10,676 nt of DNA from an uncultured Bacteroidota bacterium (GTDB lineage Bacteria > Bacteroidota > Bacteroidia > JADZBD01). The position numbers and the translations under genes were made by a program. Positions 1 through 5,963 of the stretch are shown piece by piece (position 1 is the first letter of the stretch; the number at the start of each line of letters is the position of its first letter). Location: contig CALEYQ010000059.1 of the NCBI GenBank assembly GCA_937924855.1, positions 1-10,676 of the forward strand. Direction: 5' to 3'. The notes under the pieces were generated by a model, which was given only the letters and a program-made list of their open reading frames with translations, was not told where the DNA came from and did not search any database.

Positions 1-2
1 GT

Positions 3-38
3 ATCGGGATGGTTAGAGTCCCGCACTTGCGGGATTAA
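3..38 (+). CDS. 3' end of an upstream GIY-YIG nuclease gene (partial, possibly a remnant)
   Basis: The window opens inside a reading frame ending ...MVRVPHLRD-stop. Its last nine residues (VRVPHLRD plus the preceding hydrophobic position in context) and stop codon are the same as those ending both complete GIY-YIG genes downstream. The DNA from 10 to 46 matches 455-491 exactly; the bases before 10 differ from those copies. Inference: another, more diverged copy of the nuclease unit lies to the left of the window. It could equally be a leftover tRNA-derived scrap with no nuclease gene attached; the sequence to the left would decide. Confidence 0.4.
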   Translation: MGMVRVPHLRD

Positions 39-46
39 TCATGGGG
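10..46 (+). repeat. tRNA-Asn-derived remnant, upstream copy (37 bp)
   Basis: Exact 37-bp match to 455-491 and 843-879. It comprises part of the tRNA D-loop and D-stem (TGGTTAGAG), the inserted hairpin TCCCGC-ACTT-GCGGGA, and the 3' side of the anticodon arm (TTAATCATGGGG). Similarity ends at 46, after which the sequence runs into the 5' flank of the genuine tRNA gene. It lacks the anticodon-stem 5' strand, so it cannot encode a tRNA. Confidence 0.8.
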
Positions 47-69
47 CGAGGGAGGCGAAAGGATAATAT

Positions 70-143
70 TCCTCCTTAGCTCAGCTGGTTAGAGCACATG
101 ACTGTTAATCATGGGGTCCTTGGTTCGAGCCCAAGAGGGGGAG
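70..143 (+). tRNA. tRNA-Asn (anticodon GTT)
   Basis: A complete cloverleaf can be drawn. The acceptor stem TCCTCCT (70-76) pairs with AGGGGGA (136-142), including one T-G wobble, with G143 as discriminator. The D-stem is GCTC/GAGC, the anticodon stem CATGA (97-101) pairs with TCATG (109-113), and the loop CTGTTAA carries GTT at 104-106. The T-stem CTTGG/CCAAG encloses TTCGAGC. CCA is not encoded. The gene is followed two bases later by a strong terminator. It is flanked on both sides by degenerate copies of itself belonging to the GIY-YIG array, and it is the only copy in the window that can fold as a functional tRNA. Confidence 0.97.
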
Positions 144-144
144 C

Positions 145-174
145 AAAACCCGGACGTACCGTCCGGGTTTTTTT
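145..174 (+). terminator. rho-independent terminator of the tRNA, abutting the GIY-YIG start codon
   Basis: Stem CCCGGACG (149-156) pairs perfectly with CGTCCGGG (160-167) around a TAC loop. It is flanked by AAAA on the left and seven T on the right (168-174). The next base is the A of the nuclease ATG, so the nuclease gene begins exactly where tRNA transcripts should stop. An identical copy lies 388 bp downstream. Confidence 0.92.
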
Positions 175-483
175 ATGAAAAATTTTATCTACATAATTTA
201 TTCCCGGCAAGCCGACCGATTTTACGTCGGAAGGTCCAAAAATCCATGGCAGCGGCTTGAACAGCACAATAACAATAAAATGGAAAAGTATACCGGCAAG
301 TACAAGGATTGGGAACTACTGGCCATTTTTGAAGTTATTGGTGGAAGTGGAGATGCCGAGAAAATTGAACGGTTTATTAAAAAGCAAAAAAGCCGAAAAC
401 TGATTCTTCAACTAATTACCCCAACGTTTATGCCGGATGGAGAATTGGCCAGGCTGGTTAGAGTCCCGCACTTGCGGGATTAA
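175..483 (+). CDS. GIY-YIG nuclease family protein, copy 1
   Basis: A 102-residue single-domain protein of the GIY-YIG superfamily (URI-like small group). The first conserved tyrosine motif is YIIYS (residues 6-10) and the second is FYVG (16-19). R27 and H31 follow in NPWQRLEQHN, and the likely metal-binding Glu is E65 in AEKIERFIKK, followed by a basic QKSRK stretch. The family cuts or nicks DNA; the target is unknown here, and the tRNA gene next to it is only a candidate by position. The start is ATG175, directly after the terminator T-tract, with no room for a ribosome site. The frame is also open upstream to 109, through the tRNA 3' half, but has no ATG there. The last 12 or so residues (ARLVRVPHLRD) are encoded by tRNA-derived sequence. 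Function is inferred from motifs only. Confidence 0.88.
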   Translation: MKNFIYIIYSRQADRFYVGRSKNPWQRLEQHNNNKMEKYTGKYKDWELLAIFEVIGGSGDAEKIERFIKKQKSRKLILQLITPTFMPDGELARLVRVPHLRD

Positions 484-531
484 TCATGGGGTCCTTGGCC
501 CCGAGAGCGAAGCGATTCGGGGGAGGGGGAG
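451..531 (+). repeat. Chimeric tRNA-Asn-like remnant, copy 1
   Basis: Three blocks match the tRNA: the D-loop/D-stem GCTGGTTAGAG (453-463), the 19-bp anticodon-to-T-stem block TTAATCATGGGGTCCTTGG (480-498, equal to 105-123), and the acceptor end GAGGGGGAG (523-531). Between them the tRNA sequence is replaced by two hairpins: TCCCGC-ACTT-GCGGGA (464-479) in the 5' anticodon arm and CCCCGA...TCGGGG (499-522) in the T-arm. The 5' acceptor strand and anticodon stem are missing, so it cannot make a tRNA. Its first part encodes the C-terminus and stop codon of the nuclease. Confidence 0.9.
499..522 (+). other. Hairpin replacing the tRNA T-arm
   Basis: CCCCGA (499-504) pairs with TCGGGG (517-522) around a 12-base loop containing the small palindromic core AGCGAAGCG. 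It stands exactly where the tRNA has TTCGAGC plus the 3' T-stem strand. The second copy (887-910) has the same stem and one loop substitution (A897), the only difference seen between the two 388-bp units. Confidence 0.75.
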
Positions 532-532
532 C

Positions 533-562
533 AAAACCCGGACGTACCGTCCGGGTTTTTTT
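533..562 (+). terminator. Second copy of the tRNA-type terminator
   Basis: Identical to the terminator after the tRNA gene (stem CCCGGACG/CGTCCGGG, T7 tract), but here it follows the tRNA-like remnant and precedes copy 2 of the nuclease gene. The A of its ATG comes straight after the T-tract. Confidence 0.9.
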
Positions 563-871
563 ATGAAAAATTTTATCTACATAATTTATTCCCGGCAAGC
601 CGACCGATTTTACGTCGGAAGGTCCAAAAATCCATGGCAGCGGCTTGAACAGCACAATAACAATAAAATGGAAAAGTATACCGGCAAGTACAAGGATTGG
701 GAACTACTGGCCATTTTTGAAGTTATTGGTGGAAGTGGAGATGCCGAGAAAATTGAACGGTTTATTAAAAAGCAAAAAAGCCGAAAACTGATTCTTCAAC
801 TAATTACCCCAACGTTTATGCCGGATGGAGAATTGGCCAGGCTGGTTAGAGTCCCGCACTTGCGGGATTAA
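563..871 (+). CDS. GIY-YIG nuclease family protein, copy 2
   Basis: Same 102-residue protein as copy 1, with the same YIIYS, FYVG, R27, H31 and E65 positions and the same tRNA-derived C-terminus. The start is placed at ATG563 because that is the first residue shared with copy 1. A longer in-frame start at ATG437 exists, but its extra 42 residues would be translated from the end of copy 1 (in another frame), the tRNA-like remnant and the terminator, so it is unlikely to be a real N-terminus. The complete absence of substitutions between the two genes points to a recent duplication, gene conversion, or possibly an assembly artefact. Confidence 0.88.
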   Translation: MKNFIYIIYSRQADRFYVGRSKNPWQRLEQHNNNKMEKYTGKYKDWELLAIFEVIGGSGDAEKIERFIKKQKSRKLILQLITPTFMPDGELARLVRVPHLRD

Positions 872-919
872 TCATGGGGTCCTTGGCCCCGAGAGCAAAG
901 CGATTCGGGGGAGGGGGAG
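839..919 (+). repeat. Chimeric tRNA-Asn-like remnant, copy 2 (end of array)
   Basis: Same structure as the remnant at 451-531, with G to A at 897. It ends in GAGGGGGAG at 919 and is not followed by a terminator or another nuclease gene, so it closes the array on this side. Downstream sequence is AT-rich and unrelated. Confidence 0.88.
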
Positions 920-998
920 TAAGAGAAGCGGAGGTAATTAAACTTCATTGCTGAAATCCCTAGAAAACAAACTAACCTAAGCTACAAAAACGCTCCTA

Positions 999-1337
999 TT
1001 AATTAATTTTTAAAAGTTTAAGGCATTGAATTGAATTATTGCAATGCAATTTAATTAAATAAAAACCATTATTAAACCCAGATAGGTCTATTAGGTTCTT
1101 GGAATTTATTGCTTGCCCTTGAATAATCGGCCTCCCAAAAATGTCTGAAATTTCAATTTGACAGCCCATACATTCAGGGTTAACAAACAAATTAATCTGA
1201 CCATTTGTTGGATTGGGGAAAGCCTTGAAGCAACCATTGGGTGGAGGTGAATTATTACTACCTCCCGTTAGAATATCCTCGACCGTAGTGATTGCTTCGT
1301 TTGTAATAATTGGCCAATTGTTGTCAATTTGGATGTC
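999..1337 (-). pseudogene. Orphan C-terminal fragment with T9SS type A sorting domain
   Basis: Read on the minus strand, the frame is open from just after a TAA (1338-1340) to a stop at 999-1001. It encodes a linker rich in Asn, Gly and Pro (GGSNNSPPPNG), then a typical T9SS type A sorting domain: FPNPTNGQINL, a middle strand IEISDIFGRPI, then IDLSGFNNGFYLIKL and a short basic tail ending LLKIN. Such domains sit at the C-terminus of secreted Bacteroidota proteins and direct export across the outer membrane. No signal peptide or cargo domain precedes it, and upstream frames look non-coding, so this is most likely the tail of a lost or truncated gene. A short expressed ORF from a TTG at 1190 is possible but would start inside the domain. 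Confidence 0.65.
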
Positions 1338-1340
1338 TTA

Positions 1341-1465
1341 ATTTCGAAAAAGAACGAAATTGGTGTCGACCGAAAAAATACCCGGCTTATCCCTTTGTTT
1401 TCCCGATTTTTTTCCGTATCCTCTGCTATCAAATAAAATTATTAACCCCATAAAACCTTATTATC
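1341..1465. other. AT-rich intergenic stretch, possible leader of the VOC gene
   Basis: No coding sequence is seen. Together with 920-998 this makes up the non-coding part of the 546-bp gap between the nuclease array and the VOC gene. A possible Bacteroidota-type promoter is TTTG at 1394-1397 with 19 bases of spacing to TATCCTCT at 1417, but the second element matches TAnnTTTG poorly. It is offered only as a weak candidate. Confidence 0.3.
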
Positions 1466-1837
1466 ATGAAAAACAGTGTTAAATGGTTCGAAATACCAGC
1501 CAAAAATTTCGAAAGAGCAAAAAAGTTTTACGGAACCGTTCTGGATTCAGAAATTGAATTGATGGAACATCCTACTCACAAATACGGACTACTACCCTCT
1601 GAAAGAGAAAATGGAGGCATCGGTGGTGCCATTGTGAAAGGAGAAGGTTATGAACCATCCGATAAAGGTCCCATTGTGTATCTCAATGGCGGAAAGGATC
1701 TAACCGAATCGCTCCACAGAGTGGAAAAAGCAGGCGGTAAAGTCCTGGTTCCAAAAACATCACTCGGAGAAAACGGCTTCATGGCCATTTTTACCGACAC
1801 CGAAAATAACCGTGTGGGATTGTATTCATTAAATTAA
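1466..1837 (+). CDS. VOC family protein (glyoxalase/bleomycin-resistance-like)
   Basis: A 123-residue cytoplasmic protein of the vicinal oxygen chelate fold, closest in appearance to the group often annotated as lactoylglutathione-lyase-related enzymes. Visible landmarks are the first strand and helix VKWFEIPAKNFERAKKFY (residues 5-22), the central PIVYLNGGKDL (69-79), KAGGKVLVPKTSLGENGFM (88-106) and the final DTENNRVGLYS (111-121). The length fits a single VOC unit of two beta-alpha-beta-beta-beta modules. E9 may be a metal ligand, but a full classical metal site is not obvious, so the substrate cannot be named. The start ATG follows an A/T-rich leader with no Shine-Dalgarno sequence. It is monocistronic: a terminator follows 19 bases after the stop. 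Confidence 0.9.
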   Translation: MKNSVKWFEIPAKNFERAKKFYGTVLDSEIELMEHPTHKYGLLPSERENGGIGGAIVKGEGYEPSDKGPIVYLNGGKDLTESLHRVEKAGGKVLVPKTSLGENGFMAIFTDTENNRVGLYSLN

Positions 1838-1856
1838 TCATTCCCATTTGGTTGTG

Positions 1857-1888
1857 CATCCCGGGCCGTAACCCGGGATGTTTTTTTT
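1857..1888 (+). terminator. rho-independent terminator after the VOC gene
   Basis: Perfect 9-bp stem CATCCCGGG (1857-1865) / CCCGGGATG (1872-1880) with a six-base loop and eight T (1881-1888). It separates the VOC gene from the sucAB operon. Confidence 0.93.
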
Positions 1889-1934
1889 AGGACTCCCATT
1901 ATTGGTCGCTTATCCGTAACTTTATAACAGAATT

Positions 1935-4667
1935 ATGAATATGAAGAGAAATTCTTTTTTAGGAAACGGGGAGCCCGGAGTTATCGAAGGAATGTATAAT
2001 GACTTTTTGAATGACCCATCTTCGGTTCCGGAAGACTGGAAATACTTTTTCGAGGGTTTTGACTTTGCCAGAAAAAACTACGCTGCTGACACTCAAAAGG
2101 GAGTTCCTGAAAATGTTCGCAAAGAATTTGCGGTTGTTAACCTGATTAACCTGTACAGAGCCACTGGCCATCTTTTCACAAAAACCAATCCGGTAAGAGA
2201 AAGAAGAAAATACGCCCCTACCCTGGATGAAATTCATCTTATCGGGCTTGATGAAAAAGATCTGGATACGGAATTTGAAGCGGGAGAAGAACTGGGGCTG
2301 GGAAAGGCAAAGCTCAGCGAAATCATCGCTTACCTCAAAGCTACCTACTGCCGGTCGATTGGCTCGGAATATATGTACATCCGGAGCGAAAAAGTGAAAG
2401 CCTGGCTAAAGGAAAGAATTGAAAAAGATCAAAATACGCCCCGGTTCTCCCTTTCTGAAAAAAAACACCTTCTGGAAAATGTAACCAAAGCGGTTGTTTT
2501 TGAGAACTTTCTACAGACTCGGTTTCCTGGGGAAAAACGGTTTTCACTGGAAGGAGCTGAAAACCTTATCCCAGCCATGCGGGAAGTTATGGAGCTCGGC
2601 GGGGCATCAGGGATAGAGGAGTTCGTAATCGGAATGGCTCATAGAGGCAGGTTAAACGTTCTCGCCAATATCATGGGCAAAACCTATGAAGATATTTTCT
2701 CGGAATTTGAAGGAAAAGAATTTGAGGAAGCGCTTTTCGACGGAGATGTAAAATACCACCAGGGATATTCCTCCAATATCATCACCCGAAACGGAAATAA
2801 AATTCATTTATCACTTACTCCTAATCCCTCCCATCTGGAAACCGTGGGTTCCATTGTTCAGGGTATTACAAGGGCCAAACTGGAAAAGCGTTATGATAAT
2901 GACGAAAATAAAATCTGTCCGATTTTGATTCATGGTGATGCCGCCATCGCAGGCCAGGGTATTGTTTATGAATTACTTCAAATGTCGGGACTTGAAGCCT
3001 ATTCCACCGGAGGAACGCTTCATCTGGTCATCAATAATCAGGTTGGGTTTACCACCAATTATCTGGATGCACGTACCTCTACTTATTGTACGGATGTGGC
3101 CAAGGTTGTTCTTTCTCCTGTTTTCCATGTCAACGGCGATGATCTCGAAGCCCTGGTTCACACCCTGAAACTGGCCATGGAATACCGCCAAACTTTTCAC
3201 CGGGATGTTTTTATAGATATTTTATGCTACCGTAAATACGGACATAATGAAGGTGATGAGCCCCGGTTTACCCAACCCCTGCTTTATAAAAAAATTGCCA
3301 GTCACCCGAATCCCCGCCAGATATATCTGAAAAGACTGATCAACGAAGAGTCTATTTCTGAAAGCGAGGCAAAAGAATTTGAGCAGGAATTCCAATCCAT
3401 GCTCAATGAGCGCCTGGATGAGGCCCGGCAGATTCGAAAAACCAGGGTTACCTCTTTCCTTGAGGGTACCTGGAAAAACATTACCCAATCCGGAAAAGAT
3501 GATTTCGACAAATCACCCGAAACGGGCGTGGCACTAAAAACGCTTCTTGAATTGGGGAAAAAAATTACTGAAATTCCTGAGGGTAAAAATGTTTTTAAGA
3601 AAACAGAACGCCTTTTTGCAGAAAGAAGAAAAATGATAACCGACGGAAAACCCGATTGGGCAATGGCCGAGCAACTTGCATTTGCATCGCTATTAAAAGA
3701 AGGTTTTTCGGTTCGGATGACAGGACAGGATGTGGAACGGGGTACCTTTTCCCAACGCCATGCGGTACTTACTCTGGAAGACGGCGAAGACCAGCTTGTT
3801 CCTCTGAAATCACTGGAAGCAGCAGAAACCAAATTCAATATTTACAATTCACTCTTGTCGGAATATGCCGTTCTGGGATTTGAATACGGTTACGCCATGG
3901 CCTCCCCTGATTCATTAACGGTTTGGGAGGCACAATTCGGAGATTTTGGAAACTGCGCCCAGGTGATTATTGATCAATACCTGAGTGCCGCTGAAGATAA
4001 ATGGCGGAGGATGAATGGAATTTGTCTGTTTCTTCCCCATGGCTATGAAGGGCAGGGAGCGGAACATTCTTCGGCGCGCATAGAACGATTCTTGATTTTA
4101 TCCGCTGAAAATAATATGTATGTGGTGTATCCTACTACGCCGGCTAATTTCTTTCACGCGGTCCGTCGTCAATTGCATGTTCCCTGGAGAAAGCCCCTGG
4201 TTGTATTTACCCCAAAAAGTTTGCTTCGTCATCCCATGTGTTTGAGCCCCATGAAGGATTTTGATGCCGGAACTTCATTCGAAGAAATATACGAAGACCC
4301 GACGGTGAAAGCGAAAGATGCGGAAAGGGTTTTATTGTGTACCGGAAAGATTTTTTACGATCTGAAAACGCATCAGAAAAAGATAAAGGATAAAAAGACG
4401 GCCATAATCAGAATAGAGCAATTGTATCCTTTCCCAAAAAAGAAGCTGATGGAAGCATTAAAAGGATTATCCAAAAAAACGCCCCTGGTTTGGGTTCAGG
4501 AAGAACCGGAAAACATGGGTGCCTGGCCTTTTATGCTGAGAACCTTTAAACATTTTGAACTTTCCTGTATTGCCCGTCCGGAAAGTGCCAGTCCTGCGAC
4601 CGGCTCAAAAAAAACGCATGAAAAACAACAGGCAGAAATTCTGAAAAAAGCATTTAACTATTCCTGA
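1935..4667 (+). CDS. sucA: 2-oxoglutarate dehydrogenase E1 component
   Basis: Thiamine-diphosphate-dependent E1 subunit of the TCA-cycle 2-oxoglutarate dehydrogenase complex. It decarboxylates 2-oxoglutarate and succinylates the lipoyl arm of E2. The 910-residue length is normal for the family. An N-terminal E2-binding segment (IEGMYNDFLNDPSSVPEDW, 17-35) is followed by an interdomain part with RATGHLFTKTNP (75-86). The first catalytic domain contains AHRGR (235-239), YHQG (274-277) and SHLE (299-302). The ThDP/Mg motif runs from GDA (334-336) to NN (367-368), and HNEGDEPRFTQP starts at 437. The C-terminal transketolase-like half has GQDVERGTFSQRH (597-609) and HGYEGQGAEHSS (702-713). The start is ATG1935; a second in-frame ATG lies two codons later. 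A sequence TAACTTTA at 1917 resembles a -7 element but sits very close to the start. sucB follows after 1 nt. Confidence 0.97.
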   Translation: MNMKRNSFLGNGEPGVIEGMYNDFLNDPSSVPEDWKYFFEGFDFARKNYAADTQKGVPENVRKEFAVVNLINLYRATGHLFTKTNPVRERRKYAPTLDEIHLIGLDEKDLDTEFEAGEELGLGKAKLSEIIAYLKATYCRSIGSEYMYIRSEKVKAWLKERIEKDQNTPRFSLSEKKHLLENVTKAVVFENFLQTRFPGEKRFSLEGAENLIPAMREVMELGGASGIEEFVIGMAHRGRLNVLANIMGKTYEDIFSEFEGKEFEEALFDGDVKYHQGYSSNIITRNGNKIHLSLTPNPSHLETVGSIVQGITRAKLEKRYDNDENKICPILIHGDAAIAGQGIVYELLQMSGLEAYSTGGTLHLVINNQVGFTTNYLDARTSTYCTDVAKVVLSPVFHVNGDDLEALVHTLKLAMEYRQTFHRDVFIDILCYRKYGHNEGDEPRFTQPLLYKKIASHPNPRQIYLKRLINEESISESEAKEFEQEFQSMLNERLDEARQIRKTRVTSFLEGTWKNITQSGKDDFDKSPETGVALKTLLELGKKITEIPEGKNVFKKTERLFAERRKMITDGKPDWAMAEQLAFASLLKEGFSVRMTGQDVERGTFSQRHAVLTLEDGEDQLVPLKSLEAAETKFNIYNSLLSEYAVLGFEYGYAMASPDSLTVWEAQFGDFGNCAQVIIDQYLSAAEDKWRRMNGICLFLPHGYEGQGAEHSSARIERFLILSAENNMYVVYPTTPANFFHAVRRQLHVPWRKPLVVFTPKSLLRHPMCLSPMKDFDAGTSFEEIYEDPTVKAKDAERVLLCTGKIFYDLKTHQKKIKDKKTAIIRIEQLYPFPKKKLMEALKGLSKKTPLVWVQEEPENMGAWPFMLRTFKHFELSCIARPESASPATGSKKTHEKQQAEILKKAFNYS

Positions 4668-4668
4668 C

Positions 4669-5880
4669 ATGAAAAAAGTAGAAATAAAAGTTCCCAGTCC
4701 GGGAGAAAGCATCACTGAAGTCATCATTTCCAGATGGCTTGTGGAGAATGGAAGCTATGTAGAGCGCGATCAGGCCATAGCAGAAATAGACTCAGACAAA
4801 GCCACCCTAACTGTGGCGGCTGAGGCAAACGGAAAAATTGAAATACTTGCCAAAGAGGAGGAGACGATAAAAGTGGGATCCGTTATTTGTACCATCGATG
4901 AATCGGTGAAAGCTCCGGAATCGAAAAAACCGGCTCCAAAATCAAAAGAAACCCGCCAGGAAAAATCAGAAGAAAAACCATCTGAAAATTTTAAAAAAGA
5001 AAACTCCATTACCCCGCTTGCCAAAAAAATTGCCGAAGCTCAAAAAGTTCCGGTTGAAACCGTCAAAGGAAGTGGAGAAAGAGGTAAAATAACCCGTAAA
5101 GATGTAGAGGAATATTTGTCGGGGTCATATGGCAAAGGGGAAAAAGGAGAAAGAGAAACCGAAAGAAAAAAACTAAGTGCGCTTAGAAAAAAACTTGCCG
5201 GACGATTGGTTGCGGTTAAAAACGAAACCGCTATGTTAACCACCTTCAACGAGGTGGACATGACAGAAATAATGCGGATTCGTAAAAGCTACAATCCCGC
5301 GCTTGAGAAAAAACACGGACTGAAAATCGGATTTATGGGCTTTTTCACAGTGGCAGTGGCGGAATCTTTAAAGAAATTTCCTCAGATAAATTCCCGGATT
5401 GATGGTGATGAAATTGTGACACCCTCCTATTGTGATATTGGCATTGCCGTTAGTACTCCGAAAGGACTAATGGTTCCTGTAATCAGGAGCGCTGAAACCC
5501 TTTCGGTGCTTGAAGTTGAAAACGAAATAAAACGACTGGCGGAAAAAGCCCGCGATGGAAAAATTGAAATTAAAGATATGGAGGGAGGCACTTTCACTAT
5601 AACCAATGGCGGTGTTTTTGGCTCTCTGCTTTCCACCCCAATAATTAATCCACCCCAGAGTGCTATTTTAGGCATGCATAATATAGTGGAACGACCGGTT
5701 GCGTTCAATGGAGCCGTTGTAATTCGTCCGATGATGTATGTGGCCTTATCCTATGATCATCGCATCATAGATGGAAAAGAGTCCGTGAGTTTTCTGGTAA
5801 GTGTAAAAGAAATGCTTGAAAATCCATCTCGCATTTTGTTTGGAGGTAAAAACCCGGAAGAAATTTTACTTGGATTGTAA
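4669..5880 (+). CDS. sucB: Dihydrolipoyllysine-residue succinyltransferase (2-oxoglutarate dehydrogenase E2)
   Basis: E2 core of the 2-oxoglutarate dehydrogenase complex; it moves the succinyl group from lipoamide to CoA. The 403 residues are arranged as expected. A single lipoyl domain (about 1-77) has the lipoylated K44 in EIDSDKATL. A Lys/Glu/Pro-rich linker (80-112) follows, then a peripheral subunit-binding domain (113-150, SITPLAKKIAEAQKVPVE) and the acyltransferase domain (about 167-400). The catalytic motif is DHRIIDG with H364 and D368. The position 1 nt after the sucA stop implies translational coupling and supports the succinyl rather than acetyl assignment. No lpd (E3) gene follows; E3 is presumably encoded elsewhere and may be shared with other dehydrogenase complexes. 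No clear terminator is seen in the 83-bp gap downstream. Confidence 0.96.
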   Translation: MKKVEIKVPSPGESITEVIISRWLVENGSYVERDQAIAEIDSDKATLTVAAEANGKIEILAKEEETIKVGSVICTIDESVKAPESKKPAPKSKETRQEKSEEKPSENFKKENSITPLAKKIAEAQKVPVETVKGSGERGKITRKDVEEYLSGSYGKGEKGERETERKKLSALRKKLAGRLVAVKNETAMLTTFNEVDMTEIMRIRKSYNPALEKKHGLKIGFMGFFTVAVAESLKKFPQINSRIDGDEIVTPSYCDIGIAVSTPKGLMVPVIRSAETLSVLEVENEIKRLAEKARDGKIEIKDMEGGTFTITNGGVFGSLLSTPIINPPQSAILGMHNIVERPVAFNGAVVIRPMMYVALSYDHRIIDGKESVSFLVSVKEMLENPSRILFGGKNPEEILLGL

Positions 5881-5906
5881 ATAATTACTTTTTTTTCGAC
5901 AAATTT

Positions 5907-5938
5907 TTTGGCGGATATGTCAGAGTTTCCTAAATTGT
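5907..5938 (+). promoter_or_regulatory. Possible Bacteroidota-type promoter for the glycine-rich protein gene
   Basis: TTTG at 5907-5910 is followed after 20 bases by TAAATTGT at 5931-5938. This resembles the -33 TTTG / -7 TAnnTTTG arrangement of the phylum's main sigma factor, with correct spacing but two mismatches in the second element. It would give a leader of about 20 bases before ATG5964. Confidence 0.4.
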
Positions 5939-5963
5939 GACGAAACCCTAAAAATTGTTCTGT

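Larger units (their letters stand above)
135..919 (+). repeat. Tandem 388-bp units: terminator + GIY-YIG gene + tRNA-like remnant (two copies)
   Basis: Positions 135-531 and 523-919 are the same sequence offset by 388 bp, with a single difference seen (G509 versus A897). The boundary shared by every unit is GAGGGGGAG, at 135-143, 523-531 and 911-919. At its first occurrence this is the 3' acceptor end of tRNA-Asn. To the left of 135 the two copies diverge (tRNA T-arm versus inserted hairpin), and to the right of 919 similarity stops at once. The unit therefore behaves as a module bounded by the tRNA 3' end. No integrase, transposase or inverted terminal repeats are visible. Confidence 0.93.

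Noticed and set aside
70..143. Classical phage or integrative-element attachment site at the tRNA 3' end
   Set aside because: Repeats of the tRNA 3' end are present, but no integrase or phage gene is in the window, and the repeated unit contains only the nuclease gene.
437..562. N-terminal extension of nuclease copy 2 starting at ATG437 (42 extra residues)
   Set aside because: It would be translated from the end of copy 1 in another frame, the tRNA-like remnant and the terminator. Copy 1 has no equivalent ATG, so the common start at ATG563 is preferred.
135..919. CRISPR array or group I intron explanation for the repeats near the tRNA
   Set aside because: There are only two long units with a coding gene inside and no short repeats with unique spacers. 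The tRNA is uninterrupted, and no intron core was recognised.
1917..1924. TAACTTTA as the sucA promoter -7 element
   Set aside because: It matches TAnnTTTG at seven of eight positions, but there is no TTTG at the expected distance and it lies only about 10 bases before the start codon.
3302..3838. 178-codon open frame on the minus strand
   Set aside because: It lies wholly antisense to sucA, has Ser/Arg-rich composition without recognisable motifs, and is explained by codon bias of the sense gene.
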